Shown here: piece after piece, positions 20,041-33,100 of the stretch | Layout: every line of letters begins with the position of its first letter | Position numbering within the stretch: position 1 is the first letter of the stretch | Assembly (NCBI GenBank): GCA_030704615.1 | Contig: CM060731.1 | Span: 24,366,001-24,430,000 of the forward strand | Length of the DNA stretch: 64,000 bases | Source: Takakia lepidozioides | Taxonomy: Eukaryota > Streptophyta > Takakiopsida > Takakiales > Takakiaceae | Reading direction: 5' to 3' | Notes under the pieces: model-generated | The model's database searches: none | The model's input: the letters and a program-made list of their open reading frames with translations, nothing else | What the model was told of the DNA's origin: nothing | Program-made: the position numbers and the translations under genes

Positions 20041-23000
20041 CCTCCTACTCCTCTTTCACCGGAATAATACACAGCGCAGAAAATAACAACTCTCTCCTTC
20101 ACGTTTGTGCTGCAACTCTTTTGATCCGAGTATTGTGACATCACTACTAGCCACATTAGTCCTGCAGCAACGTTCCAGACAAATCAACTGAAGAAATCTT
20201 GTGCAAGACGTTCCTGCGAAAGCAACCAAACGATTCCACCACTAAGTCTGCAGTATACTGTGGGCCATCATTCATCCTTCTTGAAAAACTTTCGCATCGT
20301 CTCCTGCCATCATCTTCCAACGAATCAGACTTCCAGCAACATCCAGGAATGCTGTCATACGTTGTGTGGAGCAGCTAGCTAGCTGCTAGCCGCCCGGCAC
20401 CCAATCATGGCATGGTACTAGCGAAATGCTCGGAGGTGGGAGGCGGTGTTAGGGCCCGCAGCTCAGGAGAGCGTGGTAAGCAGCGAGCGGGCCCCGTCCC
20501 CATGCGGCCGCGTCAGCCTGCATGCGCACCGGAGACGCCATAGAGGGCCATAGCCGCTCTCGACGATCATCATTTCTTAATCCATCTCTTCCCCCCTTGC
20601 AGCTCCTACTTTTTATAGCAAGGACACTTCATCATCAATGCCCATTTCAAGCCTCACATCCTCCTTGTTTATCGCCCACAACTTTCTTCACCTCTCTCTG
20701 CACCCTGCAACTCTGCGCAACTGAGATATGACTCATCTCTGCACTCCACTTCCAACATCTGAATTGTCGCAGTGGATCTTTTGCAGCCGTACCAACTTAC
20801 GCTCAGATTCATAAACCCGCCAACGTTGTGTCAGTGTCCCACATAAAAAATCTGTTCGAGCTTGCCACATCATCTGTAGCACAAGTGGGTGCTTCTCGTT
20901 TTTACGGTCAGCTGGATAATTTACCCTTGGGGTGGGTGAGATGTGAGATCCGCCTTGGGCAGCCCCAAGGGTCAGGCGAAGGGGATAATTTTGGTCTGCC
21001 CAATCCGAGTAATCTAGCTGCAGGAGTTTTGGTGTATGCCCCATTCGTCTGCCCAGAGTTTATTAGATTGCTTGAAGAGAACACCGAGAGCGACCCAAAT
21101 GTGTATTCCACTGTGTGGAGTCCTAGGTCTATGTTATTGTGAAGGCTTCCCTTTAAATTAGCACTATACAGATGTGTCAGGTCAGCAATCTGTCAAGTTC
21201 GTCCTCTAGATTGCCACCAAAGGAAATATAGCACAGATATTTTTAGTTCTGGCCTCGATGCAGACACTGGGCATCAGACTGCGACATTTGTAACAACGGC
21301 ATTTGTATCTTCAACACAGTTTGGTGCAGCAACCATGGGTGACATTGAAGCGTCCTTGATAGGTTTATCAAGGGAGGAGTACCTACCACCCTTCTCAGGT
21401 AGATCAAGGGAAGGTCAATCTGAGACTCCCATCACAACCCCGTTATCCCATTGACCCATCTGAGTTCTATTAATCAGAAAGGCCTACAAAGGTCCAGTCA
21501 CTTAGCTCTTCATGCACCAAAATGTTGTGTACATTTTTATGAACGGCCGGCATTTCGTCTTGAGAGATAAAAACAAGAGTTTCGATAAAAACAACTTTAT
21601 GGCACTTGACCAGTACAGCGTGACTTCAGCAGCGATGGAAGAGAATGAGCCCCAGCATGCTGGTGCCTCCACGGCATGTTAGGGCAAGAGCCTGAGAGCT
21701 ATATGTCTAGGACACAATATCGACGTGAGCGGCTTAGTTGTAAACTCACAGGCTCACATACACACAAGACTTTCACTGTATGTACTACTCCTGCAGAAAC
21801 ATCAAGTTGCTCTTTGTTGACCCATTATACTCGACTCCCTCCTTGAAGCTGCTCTACTTTGATGCTATGTACAGTCATTGACTGGATCCATACCAGGCGA
21901 GTCGTAGGACTTACGAGACCAGGTGATGCCTCTTGACCCAACAAGTAAGATTTGACATTCACAACAGCTTTGGTGGAGCTTATATTTATTAGCACAACTA
22001 TACACACCGCACTGTGCAGCATTTGAGCAGTAATTTCCTTTCAGAGCAAAGTAAATTCAAGCTTGGAGAGTCCCAATCGACATAAAATCTCATAAAAAGT
22101 ACTGGGGAAGGGAAATACAAGCTACAAAGGGAAACCACGGCTCAGTGGAGAGAGGAATGCACATGAAAGTCATGTACATTGAACTGAAAAGAGATGGTAT
22201 ATTCTGGAAAAACCTAGAGAAAACTAGAAAGCAAACTCCAAAATTGTCAAATCTTAAAAAGTGAGATGTGGGATTGGAAGACTCCAATATTGAGCTATAT
22301 TGTACTTACTGCCAGGAATTTCAAGAGAAACTTCAATCCAAGATTTACAGAGTTCCTGCTGTACGGAGAGTCTTAAGGATTTTCTCAAGTCCACATGAGG
22401 CCAGAGACCAGAGGCCTATGGCCAGGAAGTAGTACCAGTTGAAACGGAAGAAATTATATCGAGAGACAAAGAAATAGAAACTCTAGAGCTGTCCAAGAGC
22501 GTCTTTGACAGTGCGAGAATTTCAGATACCTGGCAAACACGACAGCCTTACTGCCAGAAGCCAGAAGTTAAAAGAGAGAGACTAGTGAGCTCCCAGGGAC
22601 CGCAAGAAACAAACCTGGTTCTGAGTAGACACGACGTACACTGGTGGACCCTCGACGGGGTCCGTTGGATGCTCTTCGATGGTGTCCATTGGACGCTGAC
22701 TTAGTTTCCAACTTTCCAAAGTCCAGCTTTTTCTTCTGCAATACTCTTAAGAAAAGGTTACATGATGGGACTACAAGAGGACTATCTAAAAGATCACCGA
22801 AGGTACAGGAGGTAGGAACGCTTTTCTAACATCCTCATACAAGCGCCAAAAGGAGGTCCTTGGCAGAGTCAGTGATTTGAACTGGGTATCATGAGCTTCA
22901 CTTCACTTGGACTCTGTTAGTCAAACCCATCAGCATCACTACACTGGAGTGACCTCATTGACAGCAACATACCCATCCAACAAGAAGCCAACTTCCGGCG

Positions 23001-25429
23001 CAACTTTCAGCCAAATTCCCAAATGGTGTGCCCCCCTACTACTTACCACAGCTGGAGGCAGCAGCCAAGAGTGGATGGATGTTTCTTGCGCGGCCTCCAT
23101 TCCATTCAGGTGGGTCTAGATCCCTGCCAGAGAACTTCCATAAGTACTCCTTTCCTTAGAAGAGTTCGCTAGGTCCTCAGCAAATAACCCAGCACTCGGC
23201 AAGTCATCCACTGAGGTGACTCGTAACTCCACATCTAGGTCGGTCGGGCTACCGATTGCACTGTAACTAGGAAGTTGGGCACCATCACTTGAGGCAATGC
23301 CCCACTCCAGATACGTGTACTGCCAGTAAAACATCTGCCCCTGAAAGGAGTAGCTACATAGAGTAGGACTACGATCTACAATGTACATACAGGAAATTGG
23401 CAAAACAGTACTTGAAAGGTTAAGAGAGCACGTTACCACTCTCTGCTGACGCATCATCAAACGCAAGCTTGTACTCCTGTACCTGCGAGGTACCTCATGA
23501 ATACCAGGAAGTGCAGATCTCAGATCTCATAACATACAGTCAATTTCACAATACACCACAACAACTTGAGAGAAAAAACATTGGCTGGGCACGGGCAGGG
23601 GTGTGAAGTGTGAAGAGGCAGTACCTGTTTGAACATGTACAAGTGGCTCGTCACAAAAACAAATTCTGACAAATTCAGCGAATTCTGACTTTACCTTTAT
23701 GCCATGGATATCATTCTCAACAGGGAGGCCTACAGGTCTGAGTGTGGGCCAGAAAGATAAAGAGACATGTGAGTTATACTTTGAGACCCTTTGGATTTGG
23801 AACTGCCCCACTTGAACTCCTACTAGGCTTTAATTGCCCTCACTTTAAGTTGGAATGTAGGACAATTTAAATTTAGATAGAGGCTCGCTATGAAACAGTT
23901 GCACCCTCTTTTCCATGGATAAAGAAGTTAAAATATTTAGGCCAGCCTGTACAACTCATTTAGTGAAACTCAGGTGTGGCCTGAACTTCAGGGTTTCATG
24001 AGCCTGGAATTGTTACTGTCCAGGGGTCACCTTCAATCACCCATTCTTTGACCAGCTATAATACATCTGTACTAACACAAATCAGGCTATTTCATACAGC
24101 TATAAGCGGATGTAAGAATCTACCAACAATCGACATCCGGAAGAAAAAACGAACATATGTCCTTTAAGGTCCCGAAACTTGCTGGGTACATATCTTGCCT
24201 GGAGCTCATACCAGTCGGTCTCAAAATTCGTTCTGAAGCATGTATATCACTACAGCAGAAGTCACATTCAACAAGTAGATGGCTACCAAAAAGAGGAAGG
24301 CTCTGATTACTATATCCCCAAGTGCTGTAGATTCAATGAAGCACAGAAACTCTCTTTTAAGAGAAAATTAATAAAGACTATGACCAAAAGAAACAAGCCA
24401 GGAACGGGAATTTCCTGATAGATCTAGAGGCACTGGTGAAGCGGCCCTTGAGAGGCAACATCAGTCTAGACTGAACCTCACATGAACTCTGTCGTCCCAG
24501 GTTCTAACTTCTACATTTTCTTCAGTTTGAAACGTTTGTACTTTAAAACTACCTGACAGCGACATGGGCAAGTAGGGTTGAACAGAGCATGCTAGTTGCC
24601 GAGACACTTATTGTAGAGAGAGAGAGAGAGAGAGAAAACATGACTCGGTGAGACACAGCTATGATCGTTCAGGGTTATAAGGAAAGTCCGGATGAGAAGA
24701 AACGGGTCACAAAGATCATTTTGACCAGTGCTGCCTAACTGATCATGTAGACCCAGATAACCTTGGACGGCAGTGAATAAAAAATGAAACATTAGAGCAG
24801 GATCACCAAAGGAGGCTTGCCCCGAGGCAGCTACAAACAGTCGAGAGCAGGTCGACAAGGAGCAGATTTAGGCCAGGGAGGAGACATTTATAAAGTGAAC
24901 TTCCGTACTGACAGTACTGGATGAAACAGGTAGACAATTTTAGAGGCCATGGCTTCAAACTTCAAATGGGGCACGTAAGGAATGTACAGACCTGGTACCA
25001 GCGGAACCCGTTGTGAGATTTCATCTCAGAAATGTGTGAGACTCAGCCGGAAATGCCATACAGCCGAAGACAAGCGATCGATGTTGATCCACGCGCTGGG
25101 TAGCATGAGGGGCTTTCCAGCAGTGCACCTCTACGCCTGATCAAGCTTTGCAACAGATCATCTAGGTTAAAACGCAAACTGTAGTATCTTGCACCTTGCC
25201 ACTGACGTTGTTAAAAAGAAGGGCGCAGAGCGCAGATCTAATGTCATCTACCGATCAACGGAGGCGTCGGAAGAGGGAATTGCATCGATAGCAGACTAGA
25301 ACAAGGTGAGACTTGTGTCTTCTATCAAACGTTGCTTAGCACGAAACGATAAATGTATATGAAAATTCTGATCTTGGGACAATTTGAGCATTGACTTGTA
25401 TCTTACAGTATCGTACCTGCCTTCGGGAA
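20041..25429. other. Upstream region of the MADS gene and gene-free stretch
   Basis: It should contain the 5' leader and promoter of the MADS gene on the minus strand; no TATA box could be fixed. Near 20,376-20,396 there is a self-complementary run of GCTAGC steps. An exon-like minus-strand piece at 23,340-23,119 (open, preceded by CTTTCAG) reads GQMFYWQYTYLEWG and ends at a stop, but I recognise no family. A GA microsatellite lies at about 24,617-24,636. I see no confident gene. Confidence 0.5.
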
Positions 25430-25605
25430 GTTTCTAGAAGTGCTTGCGTATATGAGAAAAGTTCTGCAGTTCTGCTATCCCACTGAACTCGTTTGCCTTC
25501 TCCAAAGGCGCCCCGGGCCGTCCTCTTAGAAATCGCGACTCGTGGATGCAACTTTGGGTTCTGCATCTGACCACATGAATTTCCTTCGGAAGGATCGTCC
25601 AAGCT
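25425..25605 (-). pseudogene. Possible decayed MADS-box exon
   Basis: Read on the minus strand, the stretch resembles exon 1 of the MADS gene at DNA level in patches: AGAACCCAA, then a TTTCTAAGAGG / GCCTTTGGAGAAGGCAAACGAG stretch like that coding for [15 protein letters not shown], then TTTTCTCATATACGCAAGC where the functional gene has an [11 protein letters not shown] coding stretch. The patches lie in different frames and no intact MADS domain remains. It could be a broken tandem copy of the neighbour, or a chance likeness; no K-domain exons were recognised downstream. Confidence 0.35.
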
Positions 25606-28600
25606 GGATCACAGTTCAAAATGCTTCTGACTTCTGCGTCAAGTCACTCGGGTCCCCCTTCTTCCACTTTCCCTTTCCCTCTACATTTGCACGTCGATAT
25701 TTTTCATCCGCGCTGTCCAGGTAGTCCTTTACTAAGTTGTGTTTTCTGCAGAAGCAGATGAATAACTCTTTGCACATCATTTCTACTGGAGTAGCCAAAC
25801 GTTGACAATTTGAGTCACTAACAGTCAATATCGGCCAGGTAACGACAGCCGTGATCATTTGTGCTAGTTATGCGCTGCCAGTGGATCAAAACAGCCAAAA
25901 CTTCACATGATCCGGGGGGGTGCTGCGTGAAACAGCTAGATAGACGCTAGCGCTTAGTAGCCAATCATGGCAAGCTCACAAACTCGCGGAGATGCTCATT
26001 GACCCAATGGGCTGTCAGCGTAAGAAGACGACGCTGCTTTTGCAAACTGCAACCTTGAGACTGGCAGTGCCGAACTGGTGACGGGGTTATCACTTATCGC
26101 CTTGAACTTCTGCATGGACTTGGTGGTATACGCCTGCACTACACTTGAGTACAAAACATCAAGGTTCTTCTCATGAAGATGCTATCGATCGTAATGAGGC
26201 GGACGTGATGTCAAAGTAGCGTCAACCATGTGTATATGGAAAACTCCGATACATGTAGAAATCAGATTGGATGCTGGCCATGTTGAACCAGATTAAGAAC
26301 CAGATTATCTTGGACTTGACTTTTCAAGAAGAATGCATCTTTGACAAAGCCTTTGTGTTGCATGCAAGTTATGGATTCACATAGCAAGGAGGACATGGTT
26401 TTCAAACGCGAAAGATTCCTTACAAGATCACCCACTTCCCTCTCTTGTTGTTCTGGTGAGAGGGAGATCCCCAGACAACCCAAGCGAGCAGGCTTGCTTG
26501 ATTGAAGGGGAAGGGCCATTTTGCACATCCTAGTTGAACAAAGGCGTCGTATTAAAACTTCTCTAGCATGGCGAGAAGCAGGTCTAGAAGATCTGGCCCT
26601 TTATGTTGAAAGCTTGTGGAAGAAATTAGAAGGGAACAGTATGGTCACCCCACTTGGGTCTTTTATAAAGCTATGCAGGGTTCATATTGTGGAAGAAATT
26701 AGAAGGGAACTTACAACTTACGTCTCCTTGACAACGTCGTAATGACCTGGTCCCCTTCACACGCGCCCCCCGGCGGCCCCACCTTGGCACTTCTACTTAA
26801 CTTACTTAACTACCTACACTGCCTTCCTTCCGAATTCGTGACAAGATTAAGCTAACCGCCTTCATTAAGGTACTTAGTTGCTGTTCTAGTTCTCATTAGT
26901 GCTGATTATGTACTGCTAACATCGTCTTAACGACTGATCCGAGTTTCAAACTATATAATTTAGTGATACTCGGATCACGTAGGAGCTCTGCCAACGGTGG
27001 GCCCTGCATGGTGGTGCGCGTGAAGGGACAGCGTCATTACGACAATGTCAAGGAGAATGCGGAGGCGCGAGGGAGTCAGTCCATGATGCATGGGATTTTT
27101 GTGGAGATATAAAAGGAAGGAAAGGTTTCCTAATCTTATGAGAGCAGAAGACGGCAGATGGTCAGGACCGTAATTGTAGCGTCCAGAGTGCTCATTTGTG
27201 AAAGAGGTAATTAGTAAGAGATTGTGTGCGCACACTCCGCACCTGGATGCTTAGATGCAGGCATGTTTATCTCGGCTCTCTAAATGGTGCAGCTTATGTT
27301 GGAGCTCCAAGTAGTTATGACCCATCTGCTGGATTTTCAAGTGTTTCCCACTGTGCAGGATATAAAGAGAAGGAGACGCACAAGTTGCGGACAGAATAGC
27401 ATCGAAGGATGGGTCAAGGACACAGCTCTCGAGATCTTTCATGTCTTTAAACGAGGTCAGCCTTGCAGCCACCCAGAAAATCGGTCGCTGTCCTTACATC
27501 AACATATAATATGCCGCAAAGACAGCGGCCAAAAATATATGTCAGAGTGCAATTAATCCAGCGCCATTACACCAGGTTTCTAGTCCACACAGCAGCGTTC
27601 CTGACCTGCTTTGTCACCACCATTTCTAAATGCTTCACCATGCCTGCATCAAAGCAAGTCGACTCCCCCTCAAGTGCCCACAACGGCAGTTTTTTCTGCC
27701 GTTTCACGGCTGTCAGTCACGGACGTTAGTAGCTCAGCACAAACGCCCTCTCTCCATGGTTCCGTGTGAACAAGGCTCAAGCAGCCTGATGAGTAAGTAC
27801 AGCAGCTGCATCGGCCCACAGACCGAGACGGATCCTTGCAACAACCTTTGTGCCAATGCGGAGCATGAGCTGCCCCCCCCACTGTCTGTGCACACCATGC
27901 ACGCGCTCAACACCCCTGCGTCACCTTCCTGGCGTCTGTCCCGCAAACCCAACCGACCTAACTTATTACTCTGTACTTCCGCAACGTATACTAGACGTAG
28001 TCGACTCCCCTGCGATGTAAGTACGAGAGAGACAGGGGGGGATGATTGGAAGGAGGGCATGCCGCCATGGCAGTGCCGAATCCGTTACGCCCGATTCCCC
28101 ATCGCATGTCTTCAGGACTTGACTACTTATGTACCGCAAATGCGGCGTTGATGAGGGTGAGGGACCTCATCAATTCACGGTTGTCAATCAGCGCAATCTA
28201 GCATGGACGAGCCCTCATTGCGTTGTAACTTGGAGTGTAATTAGCAAGGAGGAGTAGCGACTTGAGTCCACGCAATAGGTATGGAATCATGGATCCATCC
28301 AATCCTGCATGTGCGACTTACATCAGGTCCTCAGGAGCTCATTTCTCGTGTGCGTGTCTCATTATTGGGGATAGAAATCTAGTTGAATCTCCCCATCTCT
28401 CAGGCTGTTTGTTCACCGTTGTCAATGTACATGAACAAGAAAACACTTGTACGTTGCACAGCTCAGTTTGTACTACAGTTTTGAATACCTGCAGGACGAC
28501 TTGGGTATTGTGTATGTAGCACAACCCAGCTATTCACTGTGTAAGTAAACAATCTCTTGGTGCAACAAGCTCAACGTCCGGGGAGAACCGGCAGCCAGTT

Positions 28601-30119
28601 ACATGCTAGCCGACTGAATTCCAGAATTTCCGAATGAAATATGAAACCTCAGGAAATGGATCCGAGGGAAAAAATGGCCGAAGTGGAAATCAACCGGGTG
28701 CCCCACTTTTAGGAAGGATATTTGCCTTTCCATTTCATTACAGACAGGAAATCTGCCTTAGTTGGCAAGGCCTGGACGGATTCCGGCCCTTCTTATATTA
28801 CAAAAAATGGAAATGGCCGTCGAAGTCCACCACATGGCAGAAATCCAACGTGCCAGGCCGGGTTACATCCAAGGAAGGGCGTTTAGGTGAAAAAATATTG
28901 AACTCAAAGAGGGCGGGCCCGCGGGCAAACCCTACTAAGTCTGGACGTTGCTCTCGCAGCCCCACGCCTGCTTGCACTCGCTGCCTGCTATCACAGCTCA
29001 CCTGTCCACGCGGGTTCAATTCTTGGCCTCCATGTGGTTTGAAGGCATTGACAGGTCCAGCTTCTATAAGGATACAATGTTCTTCACTTGTTTGAATTGC
29101 TTAAAACTGGTTGTGATTATTTCTTATTATTATTATTTACTTATTGCTGTGCATTTGACACTTGTGTTGTCAACCGGTTGATATTTATAAGGGCCGGATT
29201 TATAGCTGAACACAAAAATCATTAGGAATATTACCGGTTGTAAAGAAATTATCTCGGAAATAGACCGGGTATAGTTACCACTAAGGGGCAGCAACCGACT
29301 GCCCAACCCACTTAGCCGATTGCTGCTGGGAATGAGCGGCTACTGCCTGGTTCAACTGAAATTATTTCCCGGACGCTGAACAAGCTCATGTGAAATACCT
29401 TCTCAGACAGGCTGAGAAATCCTTTTTGCAAGAAGCTATTATAAAAACCTGCCTTGGATATCATACCCTCCCATTCTTTGTGTCTAGGGTTACTTCCCAA
29501 ACGTAAGTAGATAGAGTTCACTGTGCACTTACCTACAAGAGAGATACTGCTCTTGTACTGATTCATGGACATAATGGGTTGACATTCTGTTCGTACTTAG
29601 GTTACCGGAATACTTTGAGGGTATACTTCGTACCCTCATGTGCTCTTATTCATTCTAGGCTGTGTGGCATATCTCGAATCTGGGTTACGGCCCAGCCCAT
29701 ATGATGCATGGAAGTGCGTGCACAGAGGGATCTAGCGAGAGAGCTGCAAGTGGATCATTCTCGGGGACAAGTTTTCTGGTTTGTACAGTGCTACCCCTAC
29801 AGCCTATTTGAAAAATGTCTTCCTGTCTAAATATTTCACTTTATTCCAAGTAAAGATGTTGCCACATAAAGTGAACACAATGCTTCACTCTCTGTAGTCC
29901 AATGGATCCCTCCCACCACATGGCAACAGACAGGCATCAACTGCCAGACCTTGGTACAGAACATGCTGTGTTCAGTGTCCAGAGACAAGCTGTGCATGTG
30001 AAGTGCGCAACACACACAAATATGTTGTCAGAATTACTGACAATACCTCATACCAGTGTTGCATTGGAGAAAACTGCCAGCATGGAATCCCACCTACACT
30101 GGGAACTCCACAATTTGAT
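25606..30119. other. Gene-free stretch between the MADS and ACX genes
   Basis: Several open frames exist on both strands (for example minus 26,528-26,262 and 27,472-27,251, plus 28,634-29,095), none with a recognised domain, acceptable splice context or composition unlike its surroundings. The ACX terminator must lie just below 30,120; no clear AATAAA signal was picked out. Confidence 0.5.
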
Positions 30120-33100
30120 CTAGAGTTTAGAAGGCCACAATTGCTGTTTAAGAAGGGGCCTCAGGTACTCATGGTAGCCTTCTGTGACAGGGGACTCATT
30201 CAAAGTGTCTTTCCATGCATCTTTGTAGAGATGGGTATACACGTCCCCATCATATCGACCTAGTGCTGAACATAAGTAATTGTCGGTATGATCAAAAGCG
30301 TCCACCAATGCCACTGCATTCAAGCGGATCTGCAGGTTCATCACACAGCCGCAAATCAAGTCAGAAAAGAAACCCTACTGGACTTCCCTCTAACTCAGGA
30401 GTTACCAAACAATTTACCGAACAACCATCTATGTACAGAGGAACAAATCCATAAAGACAAAACAGTAACCAAACAGATGTCGCACCAGTCAAAATGAAAT
30501 AGAGTGCAGTCATAACATTGTATTGTCAATCACAAAGTTTCAGACCATCAACTTTATCATGTATTGCCATGACAAGTTGCCACCACTCCGCGCTGACTTT
30601 TATCAGCTCCTGACAGTGGGTGTTGATCACACTACGGAAACAGAAGCTTTCCGCAAAATCATGGGGAAGGAGCAGAAAAATGAGGGAGAAAGAGAAAAGC
30701 AAAGCCTTGCATGGAGAAACTTCGCGAACCTGATCAAATAAACCCTGGAGCTGCTGCTTTGCTAAGATGAACTGCTTGCCCGTCATATATCCAGTTGCCA
30801 GAAAGTCACCAGAATGTGTATTCAACAGAGACAACGCATACACTTTGCACAAAGCTTGAAGTATCTGCTTCAAACCCCTGCCTGGAAATTCCAGTTGTAC
30901 CTGCTCTATGAACCTGTCCCACCATTTCCCGCGAGCAGATTTGATTGCAGCACGCCAATGATGAGAGCACCCACAAAGAAAGGTGTGACCATTAGCCAAT
31001 CACATCTCCCCCCCAATCCTCCATGGGGTTTCTTGGCATGCCAAGGTCGAGTGCTGGACCAAGTTATTAAATCATAGAGTATGATCCAGGATCTGGCTGT
31101 CTTCTAGCACACAAGAAAGAAAAGACGGATAGTGCATGGGCTAGCACGCATGTGCCAGCACAGGAGCAGCTTATCTACTTCCCTTCTGTATCACCAAGAA
31201 ACAGAATAAACAATGAGGGACTCACTTGGCAACAATGATCAACTGGCAATGTGCACGGGCTGCTTCCACCAACTCTGCTGAAAGATTTTCAAATGCTGCA
31301 CAACGATCAAACACACACCCCACTTTTGCCTTAACATGGTGAAGTGACATCGATTAAGGCCCCTTCCTTCACATAAGTTTCTTTCAGCTCAAAGAAACCA
31401 TAGCGTAACAAACAGACAAACAAACAGCTTAAGAGCATTTGGTGGGAGTAGAACCGTATCAGTGGCAAGCTGCCATTAACAAATTTGAGCTTTAAAATGA
31501 GATTAAAACTAATACGAGGGCCTATGTCACATGCTGAAAGGAAAATTACGTAATAGTAAAGCTAACCATCTTAAAGCCTGGAGGAAAGCCTCTTCCAAAA
31601 GCAAGGAAAGACCCTGACCCCTGGTTTGCCTCAAAATCATGTGGAAGTTCACTGTATTAGCAGGCCTTGCAAGCAGCCATTCAAAAGAATCTGAAAGAAC
31701 TATCCCTGTAAAAGTCTGACATGGAAAACGAAGTACACTGGGATAAAATATCTCATCATCAGCCTGCATGCTCAGTGAGTCGAGGAGCATTGCCAACTAA
31801 CAAGGCTCAACAAGTTAATGCATCCAACTAATGGGTCAAGGTAGATCATTGACAATTAGACATACAATGTCTAGGTAGGCTGTGGATATTACAAACATGT
31901 CAACACTACTGCGTGGAAAACCTTAGTTTGCCATGGCAAATCCAACATTGTGCTGTAACCCACCTGCCTCACATGGTTGACGTGCAAAAGTATGACATAG
32001 AAAGACTCACCAATTTCTGAGTTGGGTGCTTGTGCCACATGTGTGGCACAGGCAAGAGCAAGGCGTGCTGCCCGTGCCTCAAAGGCCTCCAGCAACACTG
32101 CCGGGTTTAACCACTCGTGCCCTGCCATGTGCGGAGGCCCAATTCCAAAAAGCCCACTCAGCGACTGCCAGCAGTGTTTAACCAATAGTTCTGCCAGAAG
32201 AATTGTCTAGTCTTCTGGCAAACTAGTTTATCTGCATCCATAAATACTGCCCAGCTGGGCCTGCCAGACGCTCTTTTCTCTCTCTGGCTGTGTCTCTACA
32301 CAAACAGAGACACAACACAACTTCCCAGTTCTCAACAAGTTCTGATCTACACATCTATAGAGGCATTCAGGACATAAGTGCCCTGAAGGACAGAAGTCTA
32401 CTGTGTGACCATTTCACAACTCGCATTAGATCATGCACACTAAGTTCCTCAGCTATGCAAGGAATATGGAATGGCATGCCTTCTGGATCAAGAGTAAGTC
32501 ACCTTCAGAGACTCTGCAGCTCTGTGTGGCTAAGTGCTGAATATTCCCTAAGTAGGCAGCAGTGCCTACAGGTTTTGTCCCACTGCCCACCTGGGTGAAG
32601 GTCTTCAGCAAAAACCGTGCCACCTGCGCTTGCCAGCACCACCAGATGACGACCAGATTCAATCGATAAGTCAACAATCGAATTTGAATAGGCAAGAAAG
32701 AGAGCGCAGGCTGGAGCTGGTAACATATATTAAAGTGAGACCAAGAGGCTTCACATTCTGTTCAAACCACAGCCCATGAAAAATCCATAGGTTGAGACGC
32801 CATCAACTTGACATGGACCACGTTTTCTTCCAGCTCTTACCAAGACTCACATTAACTGTAAGAAATCCAAGCAAACATGTGTAAGAATGTGTGCTCAAGT
32901 GTGTTTGGACAAAGACACACACCTGAAGAAGAAGAATGGTGTTGTCACCCTCGTAGGTACAGGCAGGCACATAGGCAGCATACATCTCGGGGAGGCCACT
33001 GGCACACAGGTAGCCATGCCCTCCACATAGCTTGCGGCATTCCTCTATTCCATCCTGCAGGGGTCCTCCCACCACGTCTTGCTTAACCTTGCTTATGATC

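Noticed and set aside
26262-26528. Minus-strand ORF with ISLSPEQQEREVGDLVRN as a MIKC* MADS exon
   Set aside because: Likeness to MIKC* I-region is faint, no MADS exon lies upstream in transcript order, and no splice sites support it.
27251-27472. Minus-strand ORF as K-domain-like coiled coil
   Set aside because: A short Leu/His-rich helix alone is not enough; no neighbouring exons fit.
28634-29095. Plus-strand ORF of 153 residues
   Set aside because: No domain, low-complexity Lys/Trp/Ser composition, and no support from context.
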